This document shows, in pieces, positions 44,062-51,934 of a DNA stretch of 64,000 nucleotides. Positions within the stretch are counted from its first letter, which is position 1, and every line of letters begins with the position of its first letter. The stretch is from assembly GCF_000365025.1 (NCBI RefSeq), contig NZ_KB823011.1:826621-890620 (forward strand), given 5' to 3'. Position numbers and translations under genes: made by a program. The notes under the pieces are model-generated. The model saw only the letters and a list, made by a program, of their open reading frames with translations. It was not told the DNA's origin and made no database searches. This DNA comes from Robiginitomaculum antarcticum DSM 21748. Its GTDB lineage: Bacteria; Pseudomonadota; Alphaproteobacteria; Caulobacterales; Maricaulaceae.

Positions 44062-47048
44062 CGCGGTAGCGCATCGCGCGCTGAGATCAGGCTCTCCATT
44101 TCTGCGGCGTATGCCGCCTTTCGGGACTTTTGCTCGGCCACCACAGCATCCGGCGCTTTGGCGAGAAAGCCTTCATTGGACAATTTGCGGTCAATTTTAG
44201 ACAGCTCGCCTTCGATCTTGGCAATTTCCTTATCCATACGCGCGCGCTCGGCGTCAAAATCAACCAAACCTTCCAGCGGTATGGCAAAGGTTACGCCGTC
44301 GACAACGGTCTGCAATGCGGCCTGAGGCGCGCTTGCCGCAAGCTCGACGCGCTCAACGCGCGCCATGGGCGAGAGCTGCGGCGCATAGACGGATAAACGC
44401 GGATCAAGTTTACCCGACAGCATCAGAAGCGGCGCTTTCTTGGACGGCGGGATGTTCATATCCGCGCGCACAGAGCGGATATTGGTGATCAGAGTTTGCA
44501 GCCAGTCGAGTTCTTTGACAGCTTTTTTGTCGATTAAATCATTACTCAGTTTTGGCCACGACGCCATGATAAGCATGGTGTCACGATCTTTCGTGATTTC
44601 GCTCCATAGCTCCTCAGTAATAAAGGGCATGAAGGGATGCAGCAGTTTCAGAATTTGGTCTAGCACCCAGGCAAATGTCGCTTGCGTTTCAGTCTTCGCC
44701 GCGCCCGCATCCCTGGATAGGATCGGCTTGGACAATTCCAGATACCAGCTACAGAATGTGTCCCACGCAAATTTATAAATCGCATCGGAGGCATCGTTAA
44801 ATCGGTAGGCTTCGATACAGCGCGAGACTTCTTTGGTGGTTTTTACCGTCTCAGAAATAATCCAATTATTGAGCGTAAGTGTCACCTCGGCCGGATCGAA
44901 ACCAACTTGCGGAACGCAGCCATTCATCTGGCCGAAGGTGGCGGCAGACCATAATTTGGTACCAAAATTGCGGTAGCCAGCTATGCGCTCAACCGAGAGA
45001 CGGATATTGCGCCCCTGCCCTGCCATGGCCGCGAGCGTGAAACGCAGCGCGTCCGCGCCGTAAGGCTCAAACCCGTCCGGATATTGTTTACGGGTGGACT
45101 TTTCTATTTGCGGCGCTTTGCGGGGATCTTTGAGGCCGCGCGTGCGCTTGGCAACCAGCTCGTCAATCGTCACGCCGTCAATAAGGTCGAGCGGGTCGAG
45201 CGTGTTACCGACGGATTTGGACATTTTCTTGCCCTGCTCGTCCAGTACCAGCGCGTGAATATAGACATCCTTGAACGGTACATCTTTCATGAAATACAGG
45301 CCCTGCATCATCATGCGCGCGACCCAAAAGAAGATAATATCAAAGGCGGTAATGAGCACGCTACCCGGATAAAAGCGCGCGAGTTCATCCGTTTTGTCCG
45401 GCCACCCCATTGTTGAGAATGGCCACAGGCCGGATGAAAACCATGTGTCGAGAACGTCGGGGTCTCGAGCAAGCTCAACATATTTTTTCAAGCCTTCATT
45501 ATCGCCTGAAATACCGCACCGTACATATGAAGGTTGATCATTACTTAGGCGAACTTCTACGTCTTTACCGTAAAATTCCTTGGCCATTTCGAGAATAGTA
45601 AACTCATCTTTACCAACAAAGATTGGCAGATCAGAATGGATTACATCCGATCCACTTCCCCCTAAAAAAATATCAGCGGAACTACGCTTCAAATTCTCGA
45701 CAGATTTAACTTCAGGCCCGTACCATGCCGGAATCTGGTGCCCCCACAAGAGTTGGCGTGAGATGCACCAGGGCTGAATATTATTCATCCAGTGATCGTA
45801 GGTCTTTTTCCAATTCTCCGGCACGAATTTGGTGCGGCCGTCATCAACCGCTTTTTGCGCGTCGACGGCGAGTTTTTCGGCGTCAACAAACCATTGATCC
45901 GTCAGCATCGGCTCGATGACCACGCCCGAGCGGTCGCCAAAAGGCTGCATAACTTTCTTGTCTTCAACCCTAATCAGCAAACCTTCAGCGTCAATATCAG
46001 CGACGACGGCTTTGCGCGCGACGAACCGATCCATGCCGACATATTTGGCGGGCATAATCTCGGATTCAATCATCTCGCCGCGCGTCCCCATGAGCGAATA
46101 CATCGGAATATTATTACGCTTAGCCACGTCATAATCGTTAAAGTCATGCGCGCCGGTGATTTTCACGGCGCCGGAGCCGAAATCCATATCCGGATATTCG
46201 TCGGTAATAATCGGGATCAAGCGATGTGATAAGGGCAGACGCACCATCTTGCCAATAATCGGGGCGTAGCGTTCATCATCGGGATGCACCGCGACCGCGC
46301 CATCGCCCAGCATGGTCTCCGGGCGCGTTGTCGCAATAGAAATATAATCACGCTCTTCGGACAGAGTAATGTTCCCGTCCTCATCTTTTTCAACATAAGT
46401 GTAGGTTTGATCACCATCCAAAGGATATTTGAAATGCCAGAAAAAGCCGTCTTTTTCGATATTTTCGACTTCCAGATCGGAGATCGCGGTTTGGAAATGC
46501 GGGTCCCAATTGACGAGGCGCTTATCGCGGTAGATCAGTCCATCATTATACATGTCGACAAAAGCTTTAGTCACGGCCTCCGCCATTTTATCGCTTTTGT
46601 CTTCAGGATTGCCCAGCGTAAAGCGCTCTCGTGACCAGTCGCAACTCGCGCCAAGACGGCGAAGCTGCTGCGTGATATTCCCGCCGGACTCAGCCTTCCA
46701 CGCCCAGACATGCTCTAAAAACTCATCGCGGCTCATATCTTTGCGGGCTTTGCCCTGCGCGGCGAGTTTACGCTCGACCACCATTTGAGTTGCAATACCG
46801 GCATGATCCGTGCCGGGCTGCCACAAAACATCTTTGCCCAACATACGGTTATAACGGATTAAAATATCCTGCAGCGTATTATTGACTGCGTGGCCCATAT
46901 GCAGATTGCCCGTCACATTGGGCGGCGGGATAACAATCGAGAACGCCTCGCGCGATGTGTCCATACGCGGTTTGAACGCGCCGCTATCTTCCCAGATTTG
47001 ATACAGCCGAGGCTCGGCAGTTTTCGGGGCAAAGGCTTTATCAAGCAT
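44058..47048 (-). CDS. valS: Valyl-tRNA synthetase
   Basis: Class I aminoacyl-tRNA synthetase of 996 residues. The HIGH signature is GNLHMGHA near residue 50, the KMSKS signature is GKKMSKSVGNTLDP, and the editing domain lies between. The C-terminal coiled-coil arm typical of ValS is present (MDKEIAKIEGELSKIDRK). The ORF opens at a GTG (47054), but the ATG at 47048, with GGA upstream, is the better start. It ends against the broken membrane gene and has a terminator from the popZ gene just upstream. Confidence 0.97.
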   Translation of the reverse strand: MLDKAFAPKTAEPRLYQIWEDSGAFKPRMDTSREAFSIVIPPPNVTGNLHMGHAVNNTLQDILIRYNRMLGKDVLWQPGTDHAGIATQMVVERKLAAQGKARKDMSRDEFLEHVWAWKAESGGNITQQLRRLGASCDWSRERFTLGNPEDKSDKMAEAVTKAFVDMYNDGLIYRDKRLVNWDPHFQTAISDLEVENIEKDGFFWHFKYPLDGDQTYTYVEKDEDGNITLSEERDYISIATTRPETMLGDGAVAVHPDDERYAPIIGKMVRLPLSHRLIPIITDEYPDMDFGSGAVKITGAHDFNDYDVAKRNNIPMYSLMGTRGEMIESEIMPAKYVGMDRFVARKAVVADIDAEGLLIRVEDKKVMQPFGDRSGVVIEPMLTDQWFVDAEKLAVDAQKAVDDGRTKFVPENWKKTYDHWMNNIQPWCISRQLLWGHQIPAWYGPEVKSVENLKRSSADIFLGGSGSDVIHSDLPIFVGKDEFTILEMAKEFYGKDVEVRLSNDQPSYVRCGISGDNEGLKKYVELARDPDVLDTWFSSGLWPFSTMGWPDKTDELARFYPGSVLITAFDIIFFWVARMMMQGLYFMKDVPFKDVYIHALVLDEQGKKMSKSVGNTLDPLDLIDGVTIDELVAKRTRGLKDPRKAPQIEKSTRKQYPDGFEPYGADALRFTLAAMAGQGRNIRLSVERIAGYRNFGTKLWSAATFGQMNGCVPQVGFDPAEVTLTLNNWIISETVKTTKEVSRCIEAYRFNDASDAIYKFAWDTFCSWYLELSKPILSRDAGAAKTETQATFAWVLDQILKLLHPFMPFITEELWSEITKDRDTMLIMASWPKLSNDLIDKKAVKELDWLQTLITNIRSVRADMNIPPSKKAPLLMLSGKLDPRLSVYAPQLSPMARVERVELAASAPQAALQTVVDGVTFAIPLEGLVDFDAERARMDKEIAKIEGELSKIDRKLSNEGFLAKAPDAVVAEQKSRKAAYAAEMESLISARDALPR

Positions 47049-47072
47049 AGTCACGTCCAGACATTAAATACG

Positions 47073-47098
47073 AAAAACCCCGCTGCGGTGAGCGGGGC
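47073..47098 (-). terminator. Intrinsic terminator of the PopZ-like gene
   Basis: Stem CCCCGCT / AGCGGGG around a 6-base loop. On the minus strand it is followed by five T residues. It lies about 45 bases after the PopZ-like stop and just ahead of valS. Confidence 0.85.
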
Positions 47099-47143
47099 CA
47101 AATTTGAGCTATATGTAATCCCGTAATTCGGGATTGAAAAGTC

Positions 47144-48796
47144 TTATTTCCCGCCTGAAATCCGTTTGATTTCTTTCGCCACAGCGCGGTCCACTATGGT
47201 TTTTAAATTCGCGTCGAGCCATTCCTGAAGCATGGGGCGCAGCGCCTCTTGCACCAAATCGCCAATGCGCGGACCGCGTTCGGCAAACACAGCTTTTTCT
47301 TCGACCACTTTGCCTAGAGAGGCAAAGGCGCTGGAGGTGTCTTCATATGTATCGCGGGAAGAAATGGCCTCACGGCCTTTGGCTGCGGACATATCGTCCT
47401 CCTGTTCATCATGAGTAGTCTGGTTATCCGATTCGCCATGCTTTGACGAGGTCGTCTCCGACGCAGAGTGAGAATCACGCTGGGTATCATTATCAATATC
47501 CTCAGCGTCATCCATGACAATTTCGTCAATCAAGGTGTCGAATACCTCATCGGCGGCGGAGTCGTCCGTATCGTAAAAATCGTCAGCAATATCTCCGGCT
47601 GCGGGTGCGACGGCGATGGCTGTGGCCAGAGGCGCGGTTCCGGTAACGTCACTGGCTGTCTGCGTCTCATCAGCCGCCTCCACATCGTCAGAGATGTCCA
47701 ATACAGGCGCGCTTTGAACGCTTTGGGCGCGGGCCTGCGCCTCGCGTGTATCGGCCTGCAAGTCCGCAATCAGATCAGACAGTTCGTCAAAACCGACTTC
47801 GGTCCGTATCGGCTCCGGGCGAGAGTCTAGGGCGGCATCCGCATCAGATATTGCGGAAATGCCCGCCAAATCATCGTCTTCACCGTCCAGAATCGTATCC
47901 AGCAAGACCGTATCAATGTCATCATCACTTTTGGCGTGAACACTGTCATCATCGCGTTGGTCATGGTCATTGTCTTCGGTCAGATCCGCCATGAGCGATT
48001 TAACCAAATCGATATCGTCATCCTGAGACACGGCGGAGCCTGCCATATCCCGCTTACCCGATACTGTATCGGACGTTTCCATATCATCAGCATCAAAAAT
48101 ATCTAAAATATCGTGACCGTCATCAGACGCCGTATCTTCAAAGGTTACCGGCGGTGCTGACGGTTCAGAGACTGTGGACATTCCTGTGTCTTCTGCGGCC
48201 ACGGAGTCTTCCATAATCAAGTCATTCAGCAAAGCGTCTAGATCATCATCTTCAGATTCTGAGAGTGCGTCCTTAGGCGCTTCGACAGGGTCGTCATCTT
48301 GTGCAGGCTCCGGCGCAGGCGTGATCGGCGCGTAGGCGTCCAAGGCGTCACTGATATCGGCATCGGCATCTTCGCCATCCATATCCAATATGTCGGTTAG
48401 ATCCAATATATCCGTGGAGCCGGGTAGATCGGCCGTCGGTGTATCGCCCGCGCGCTGTATATCCGGTATTTCAAGCGCGGAGCGGAACTCAACATTGCCA
48501 TCAGTCCCGGACTCGGCCAGATCATCAGTCAAATCAAACTCGACCATATCAAGAAGATCCTGGGTTGAATCATCATCGATTTCGATATCCATGATTCCCG
48601 TAAGGTCAAAAGGCTCAGGCTCAGAGAGAGCAGAGGGCGTTTCACTCACCACCAATTTGGGGGTGGCAGATGTCTGATCGCCTGCGGGACTTGATTCCCC
48701 CGGACTGTCATCGGCAATAATCTTGCGAATAGACGCAAGAATATCTTCCATAGACGGTTCACGCTCGCTTAGGTTTTCAGGCGTTTGCTCTGACAT
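47144..48796 (-). CDS. popZ: PopZ-like polar organising protein (DUF2497) with giant acidic linker
   Basis: 550 residues from ATG 48796. The N-terminal helix EPSMEDILASIRKIIADD (about 13-30) and the C-terminal region from RIGDLVQEALRPMLQEWLD through VAKEIKRI match the two conserved parts of PopZ, the condensate-forming hub that anchors the ParB/parS origin and other proteins at the cell pole in Caulobacter. Between them lie about 450 residues rich in Asp, Glu, Ala, Ser and Thr, probably disordered. In Caulobacter PopZ the whole protein is under 200 residues. Location beside valS and a tolC gene supports the identity. A longer ORF from 48853 has no better start signals. Confidence 0.85.
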   Translation of the reverse strand: MSEQTPENLSEREPSMEDILASIRKIIADDSPGESSPAGDQTSATPKLVVSETPSALSEPEPFDLTGIMDIEIDDDSTQDLLDMVEFDLTDDLAESGTDGNVEFRSALEIPDIQRAGDTPTADLPGSTDILDLTDILDMDGEDADADISDALDAYAPITPAPEPAQDDDPVEAPKDALSESEDDDLDALLNDLIMEDSVAAEDTGMSTVSEPSAPPVTFEDTASDDGHDILDIFDADDMETSDTVSGKRDMAGSAVSQDDDIDLVKSLMADLTEDNDHDQRDDDSVHAKSDDDIDTVLLDTILDGEDDDLAGISAISDADAALDSRPEPIRTEVGFDELSDLIADLQADTREAQARAQSVQSAPVLDISDDVEAADETQTASDVTGTAPLATAIAVAPAAGDIADDFYDTDDSAADEVFDTLIDEIVMDDAEDIDNDTQRDSHSASETTSSKHGESDNQTTHDEQEDDMSAAKGREAISSRDTYEDTSSAFASLGKVVEEKAVFAERGPRIGDLVQEALRPMLQEWLDANLKTIVDRAVAKEIKRISGGK

Positions 48797-48922
48797 TTTG
48801 CTTTTAAGTCCCCGCTTGGCCACCCATCCCCGAGTCGGCCATTCGTAATTCATTAAGAATTAGAAGAACCCTTGCAGATTGTCCAGCGATTGCACGAATC
48901 AATTCACAGGAGAATCAGATGC

Positions 48923-50353
48923 TTACTCGTCTGTGGACGATTTGAAGACTGTTGGCAGCTTTATAGGGAAGGTGTCAAAGGCATCCTGAAGAGGTTTTAA
49001 AGGCTTATATGTCGAAACGTCTTCGAAATTTGCGGCCGGGTCATAGATAATGACCGGAAGAGATAAGGACAGCGCGTCAAAGCCGCCCATTAAATTTAAA
49101 AGCTGAAATTTTATAACCGACAAATTGCGCTCGGCTTGGGCGACAGACAGACGCGCATTAAGAACTTCTTGCTCCGCATTGAGAACATCCAGCGCGTCGC
49201 GCGTGCCAACCTCAAGTTCAATTTCCACGCCCTCAAATGCCACCTCTGCGGCTTCGACCTGCCGCCGCGCCGCGTTGAGAGACTGCTCGGCCGCAATTTT
49301 CTGTGCCCACAACGCCGTGACTTGCTCCCGCAGAGCGTCTTCGACATTGCGAAGCTCAAACTTGGCGCGGGTTTCGGAGGCGCTCGCCTGCCGGATACGC
49401 GAGCTAGTCAGACCGCCTGTGAATATCGGCACGGTAAGATTAAGCGTAAATCCTATTGCGTCCTGTCCGAGTATTGAAGAGTTTTGATCCACAGAGGTTT
49501 GGATAAAGGTTTGCGCAGATATGGTCGGCTTACCCGTCGCAGCAGCGACATCAATCCCGAAGCGCGCCGCGTCCTGCGTGTAGCGCGCCGCTTCTATCTG
49601 AGGATTATAGATCAGGGCTGTCTGTTCTGCCTGCTCCACCGTATCCGGCATAACGAAATCCGGTACAGGCTGGAGCTGCTCGGGCGGATGTCCGGTGGCG
49701 CGGATATAAGCTGCGCGGCTGGCTTGCAACTGGGCTTCAGCCTGAGCCAGTCCGATCTCGGCATTGGCCAGACGGGCGTCGGCCTGAGCAATATCAGTGC
49801 GGGTGCCGACTCCAACATCAAAGCGATCGCGCGCGGCGTCACTTTGGCGGGCGATAACCCGCACATTGTTCCGGCGAATAGCCGCAACTTTCTCGTCGCG
49901 GATTACATCTGCATAGGCGGTTGCGGCCTGTAACAATACGCTTTGCTCTGCATTGCGAAGTCCCTCGCGCGCAGCAAGAATCCCGTATTTAGCCTGCCCC
50001 TTCAGGCTACGAACGCGTCCACCCTGATAGAGCGGCTGCTGTCCGGTAATGGCAAAACTGCGCGGGACAAAAGCGTCTTTCGTCTCGCTGGAGCCGCCAA
50101 AAAAATTAGTTGAGCGGATAATAGATGATGTTGCGCCGACACTGGCTTGTGCGCTGGCCTGAAAACGCCCCTGGGCTTGCGCTTGAACAAAATTTTCGTC
50201 TGTTTCGCGGACGCGCGCGCGCTCGGCTTTAAGCTGTGGATGCTGTTGATAGGCCGAAGCCAGCGCCTCTTGAAGCGTCTCTGCGCCTGCCGGCAGAGCC
50301 GCAGCAACACTCAGTAGCGTTAGGGCCGAAAGACATGTCGCGTAGAACCGCAC
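48923..50353 (-). CDS. tolC: TolC family outer membrane protein
   Basis: 476 residues. A signal peptide ends at PAGA-E, followed by two homologous TolC halves of long helices (ETLQEALASAYQQHPQLKAERARVRE; GTRTDIAQADARLANAEIGLAQAEAQ; GTRDALDVLNAEQEVLNARLS) and the beta-barrel strands. As the outer membrane exit duct it would serve efflux pumps or type I secretion. Three bases separate it from the upstream Pcm-like gene, so they are one operon. Confidence 0.92.
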   Translation of the reverse strand: MRFYATCLSALTLLSVAAALPAGAETLQEALASAYQQHPQLKAERARVRETDENFVQAQAQGRFQASAQASVGATSSIIRSTNFFGGSSETKDAFVPRSFAITGQQPLYQGGRVRSLKGQAKYGILAAREGLRNAEQSVLLQAATAYADVIRDEKVAAIRRNNVRVIARQSDAARDRFDVGVGTRTDIAQADARLANAEIGLAQAEAQLQASRAAYIRATGHPPEQLQPVPDFVMPDTVEQAEQTALIYNPQIEAARYTQDAARFGIDVAAATGKPTISAQTFIQTSVDQNSSILGQDAIGFTLNLTVPIFTGGLTSSRIRQASASETRAKFELRNVEDALREQVTALWAQKIAAEQSLNAARRQVEAAEVAFEGVEIELEVGTRDALDVLNAEQEVLNARLSVAQAERNLSVIKFQLLNLMGGFDALSLSLPVIIYDPAANFEDVSTYKPLKPLQDAFDTFPIKLPTVFKSSTDE

Positions 50354-50356
50354 AAT

Positions 50357-51010
50357 CTAAAGAACGAATTCCATGGCCGGTTCAAACCCGGGCAGAAGTG
50401 GAACGCTGGCATCAAAGGCGATGCGGTCGCCGATAGCATTTCCGGTCTTGGTATATAGCCGCGCCTGACCGACCGGGCCATAGGGCTGCACGACAACGAG
50501 ACGGCCCCCGCTGGCCAGTTGGTCCAGCCAGGTTTTGGGAACCTCGTCTACGGCGCCGCCGACAAATATAACATTGAACGGCCCGTGTTCCGGCGCTCCG
50601 GATTTCAGATCACTTTGCACTACAGCAGCGTTAACGACATTTTGAGCCATAAGAAGATCGCTGGCGCGGTCAGCCATCTCTTCGGTTTCTTCAACTCCGA
50701 CAACTGTATCAGCCAGATGGGATAGAACCGCCGCAGCGTAACCTCTGCCTGCCGCAATATTAAGCACAACATCCGTAGGTTTTATGTCGGCGAGGTGAAC
50801 AAGCTTGGCAAAATCACGTGGACGCATCATAACCCGGCCCTCATCGGTGACGACATTCGTATCGCTATAGGCTAAAGCCTGTTTGGACGCCGGTAAAAAG
50901 GCCTCGCGCGGCACACGCCGCAACGCATTATGGATATCGGGGTCCGTTACATCATTAGTACGAACCTGCGAGTCGATCATATGTTCACGGGCCGCCGCAT
51001 AATCGAACAT
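50357..51010 (-). CDS. Protein-L-isoaspartate O-methyltransferase family protein
   Basis: 217 residues from ATG 51010, chosen because GGAG is 7 bases upstream; a longer frame begins at 51061. The Pcm-type layout is seen: ARVPREAFLP-like region (LRRVPREAFLP), MMRPRDFAKLVHLAD, a degraded SAM motif I (VLNIAAGRGYAAAVL in place of the usual VLEIGTGSGYQ), and VGVEETEEMADRA. The changed motif I suggests a divergent paralogue whose activity on isoaspartate is not assured. It is co-transcribed with tolC, an arrangement seen in other Alphaproteobacteria. Confidence 0.82.
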   Translation of the reverse strand: MFDYAAAREHMIDSQVRTNDVTDPDIHNALRRVPREAFLPASKQALAYSDTNVVTDEGRVMMRPRDFAKLVHLADIKPTDVVLNIAAGRGYAAAVLSHLADTVVGVEETEEMADRASDLLMAQNVVNAAVVQSDLKSGAPEHGPFNVIFVGGAVDEVPKTWLDQLASGGRLVVVQPYGPVGQARLYTKTGNAIGDRIAFDASVPLLPGFEPAMEFVL

Positions 51011-51237
51011 TGTAAAGCTCCGGTCTGGCGCAGAATGCGCGGGGTCAATGGCGCGAGTCACGCCGATCTTGGCGGTCTATACCCCCGCAGGCGCGCAGCT
51101 TCAAACGATTTAGCCTGTGAATGGACAATATGCAGCGCCGTAATAACCGTGCGCCGCCGCTGTAATCACGTCGGAATTGGCCTAAAAAACCATTGTCGCG
51201 CCACGCAGCCTGCACTATACCGCGCCTCTTATGTGAC

Positions 51238-51311
51238 GGCACCATGGCGGAGTGGTTACGCAGCGGATTGCAAATCCGTCCACCCCGGTTCGATTCCGGG
51301 TGGTGCCTCCA
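51238..51311 (+). tRNA. tRNA-Cys (GCA)
   Basis: A 74-base cloverleaf. Acceptor GGCACCA pairs with TGGTGCC, the discriminator is U73 as expected for cysteine, and CCA is encoded. The anticodon arm GGATT-GCA-AATCC gives GCA. A partial copy of its 3' half follows 70 bases downstream. Confidence 0.97.
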
Positions 51312-51381
51312 TAAGTTTCTATAAAACTTAATTCAGTAACTAAGGTGCAAACTGCGGCATTAACAGCCTCTTAGGAGCGGG

Positions 51382-51427
51382 GGATTGCAAATCCGTCCAC
51401 CCCGGTTCAATTCCGGGTGGTGCCTCC
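51382..51427 (+). repeat. Duplicated 3' part of tRNA-Cys (att-like remnant)
   Basis: 46 bases repeat positions 51265-51310 of tRNA-Cys with a single mismatch (G to A in the T loop). The copy covers the anticodon arm through the acceptor 3' strand but lacks the 5' acceptor and D arm and the final CCA, so it cannot be a tRNA. A direct repeat of a tRNA 3' half is the usual trace of site-specific integration. No integrase is present between or beside the copies. Confidence 0.85.
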
Positions 51428-51479
51428 TTAAAATCCCCAGATATTCCATTGCGCTCAACTGTTACAAAATATTAATTAC

Positions 51480-51520
51480 GACATTTGTCTTTTTTATGTT
51501 GACGTTACGACATCTGTCGT
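51480..51520. promoter_or_regulatory. Paired BlaI-type operators
   Basis: Two dyads lie just upstream of the BlaI gene: GACATTTGTC at 51480-51489 and the perfect palindrome ACGACA-TC-TGTCGT at 51507-51520. Both share TTACGACAT-TGTC and are 29 bases apart. They resemble the xACAnnTGTx sites bound by BlaI/MecI/CopY repressors. The second ends 13 bases before the ATG, so binding would block the promoter. A TTGACG hexamer at 51499-51504 may be the -35. Confidence 0.75.
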
Positions 51521-51533
51521 TTAAGCGAATGAT

Positions 51534-51920
51534 ATGAAAAAGAATAGAAAACCTTCCGCAGCCGAATCCGCCATATTAAATGTCTTATGGGCCAAGCAGC
51601 CCTGTAGCGTGAAAGAGATACATGATATCCTCAGCGCCACCAAAGATGTGGGTTACACGACGACCTTAAAACAGGTACAGCGGCTTCATAGCAAAGGTAT
51701 GGTTGCGCGCAAGCCGGGCGAAGGCAAATCCTTCCTCTACAGCGCCGCCGTCAAAGAGGACGTAACCAAATCAGATTTGTTTGATCAATTCGTGGAAACC
51801 GCATTTAGCAATTCCGTATCCGAACTTGTGATGCATGCCTTAGGGAATGAAAAAACATCAGAAGCCGAGATCAATAAAATCAGAGCTTTTATCGCAAAAT
51901 TGGATGAGCCCCAGACCTAA
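51534..51920 (+). CDS. BlaI/MecI-family transcriptional repressor
   Basis: 128 residues. The N-terminal winged helix carries the family pattern (SAAESAILNVLWAKQPCSVKEIHDIL, then TTTLKQVQRLHSKGMVARKPGEGKSFLYSA). The C-terminal half is the dimerisation/cleavage region. In BlaR1-BlaI systems this protein is inactivated by proteolysis triggered by the membrane partner. The next gene, 14 bases downstream, encodes an M56 peptidase, so that relation is likely kept. It probably represses its own three-gene unit through the operators upstream. Confidence 0.92.
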   Translation: MKKNRKPSAAESAILNVLWAKQPCSVKEIHDILSATKDVGYTTTLKQVQRLHSKGMVARKPGEGKSFLYSAAVKEDVTKSDLFDQFVETAFSNSVSELVMHALGNEKTSEAEINKIRAFIAKLDEPQT

Positions 51921-51934
51921 GCCGGGAGAGCCTT

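Noticed and set aside
51361-51430. A second tRNA-Cys gene
   Set aside because: Only the anticodon arm, T arm and 3' acceptor strand are present; the 5' half and CCA are missing.
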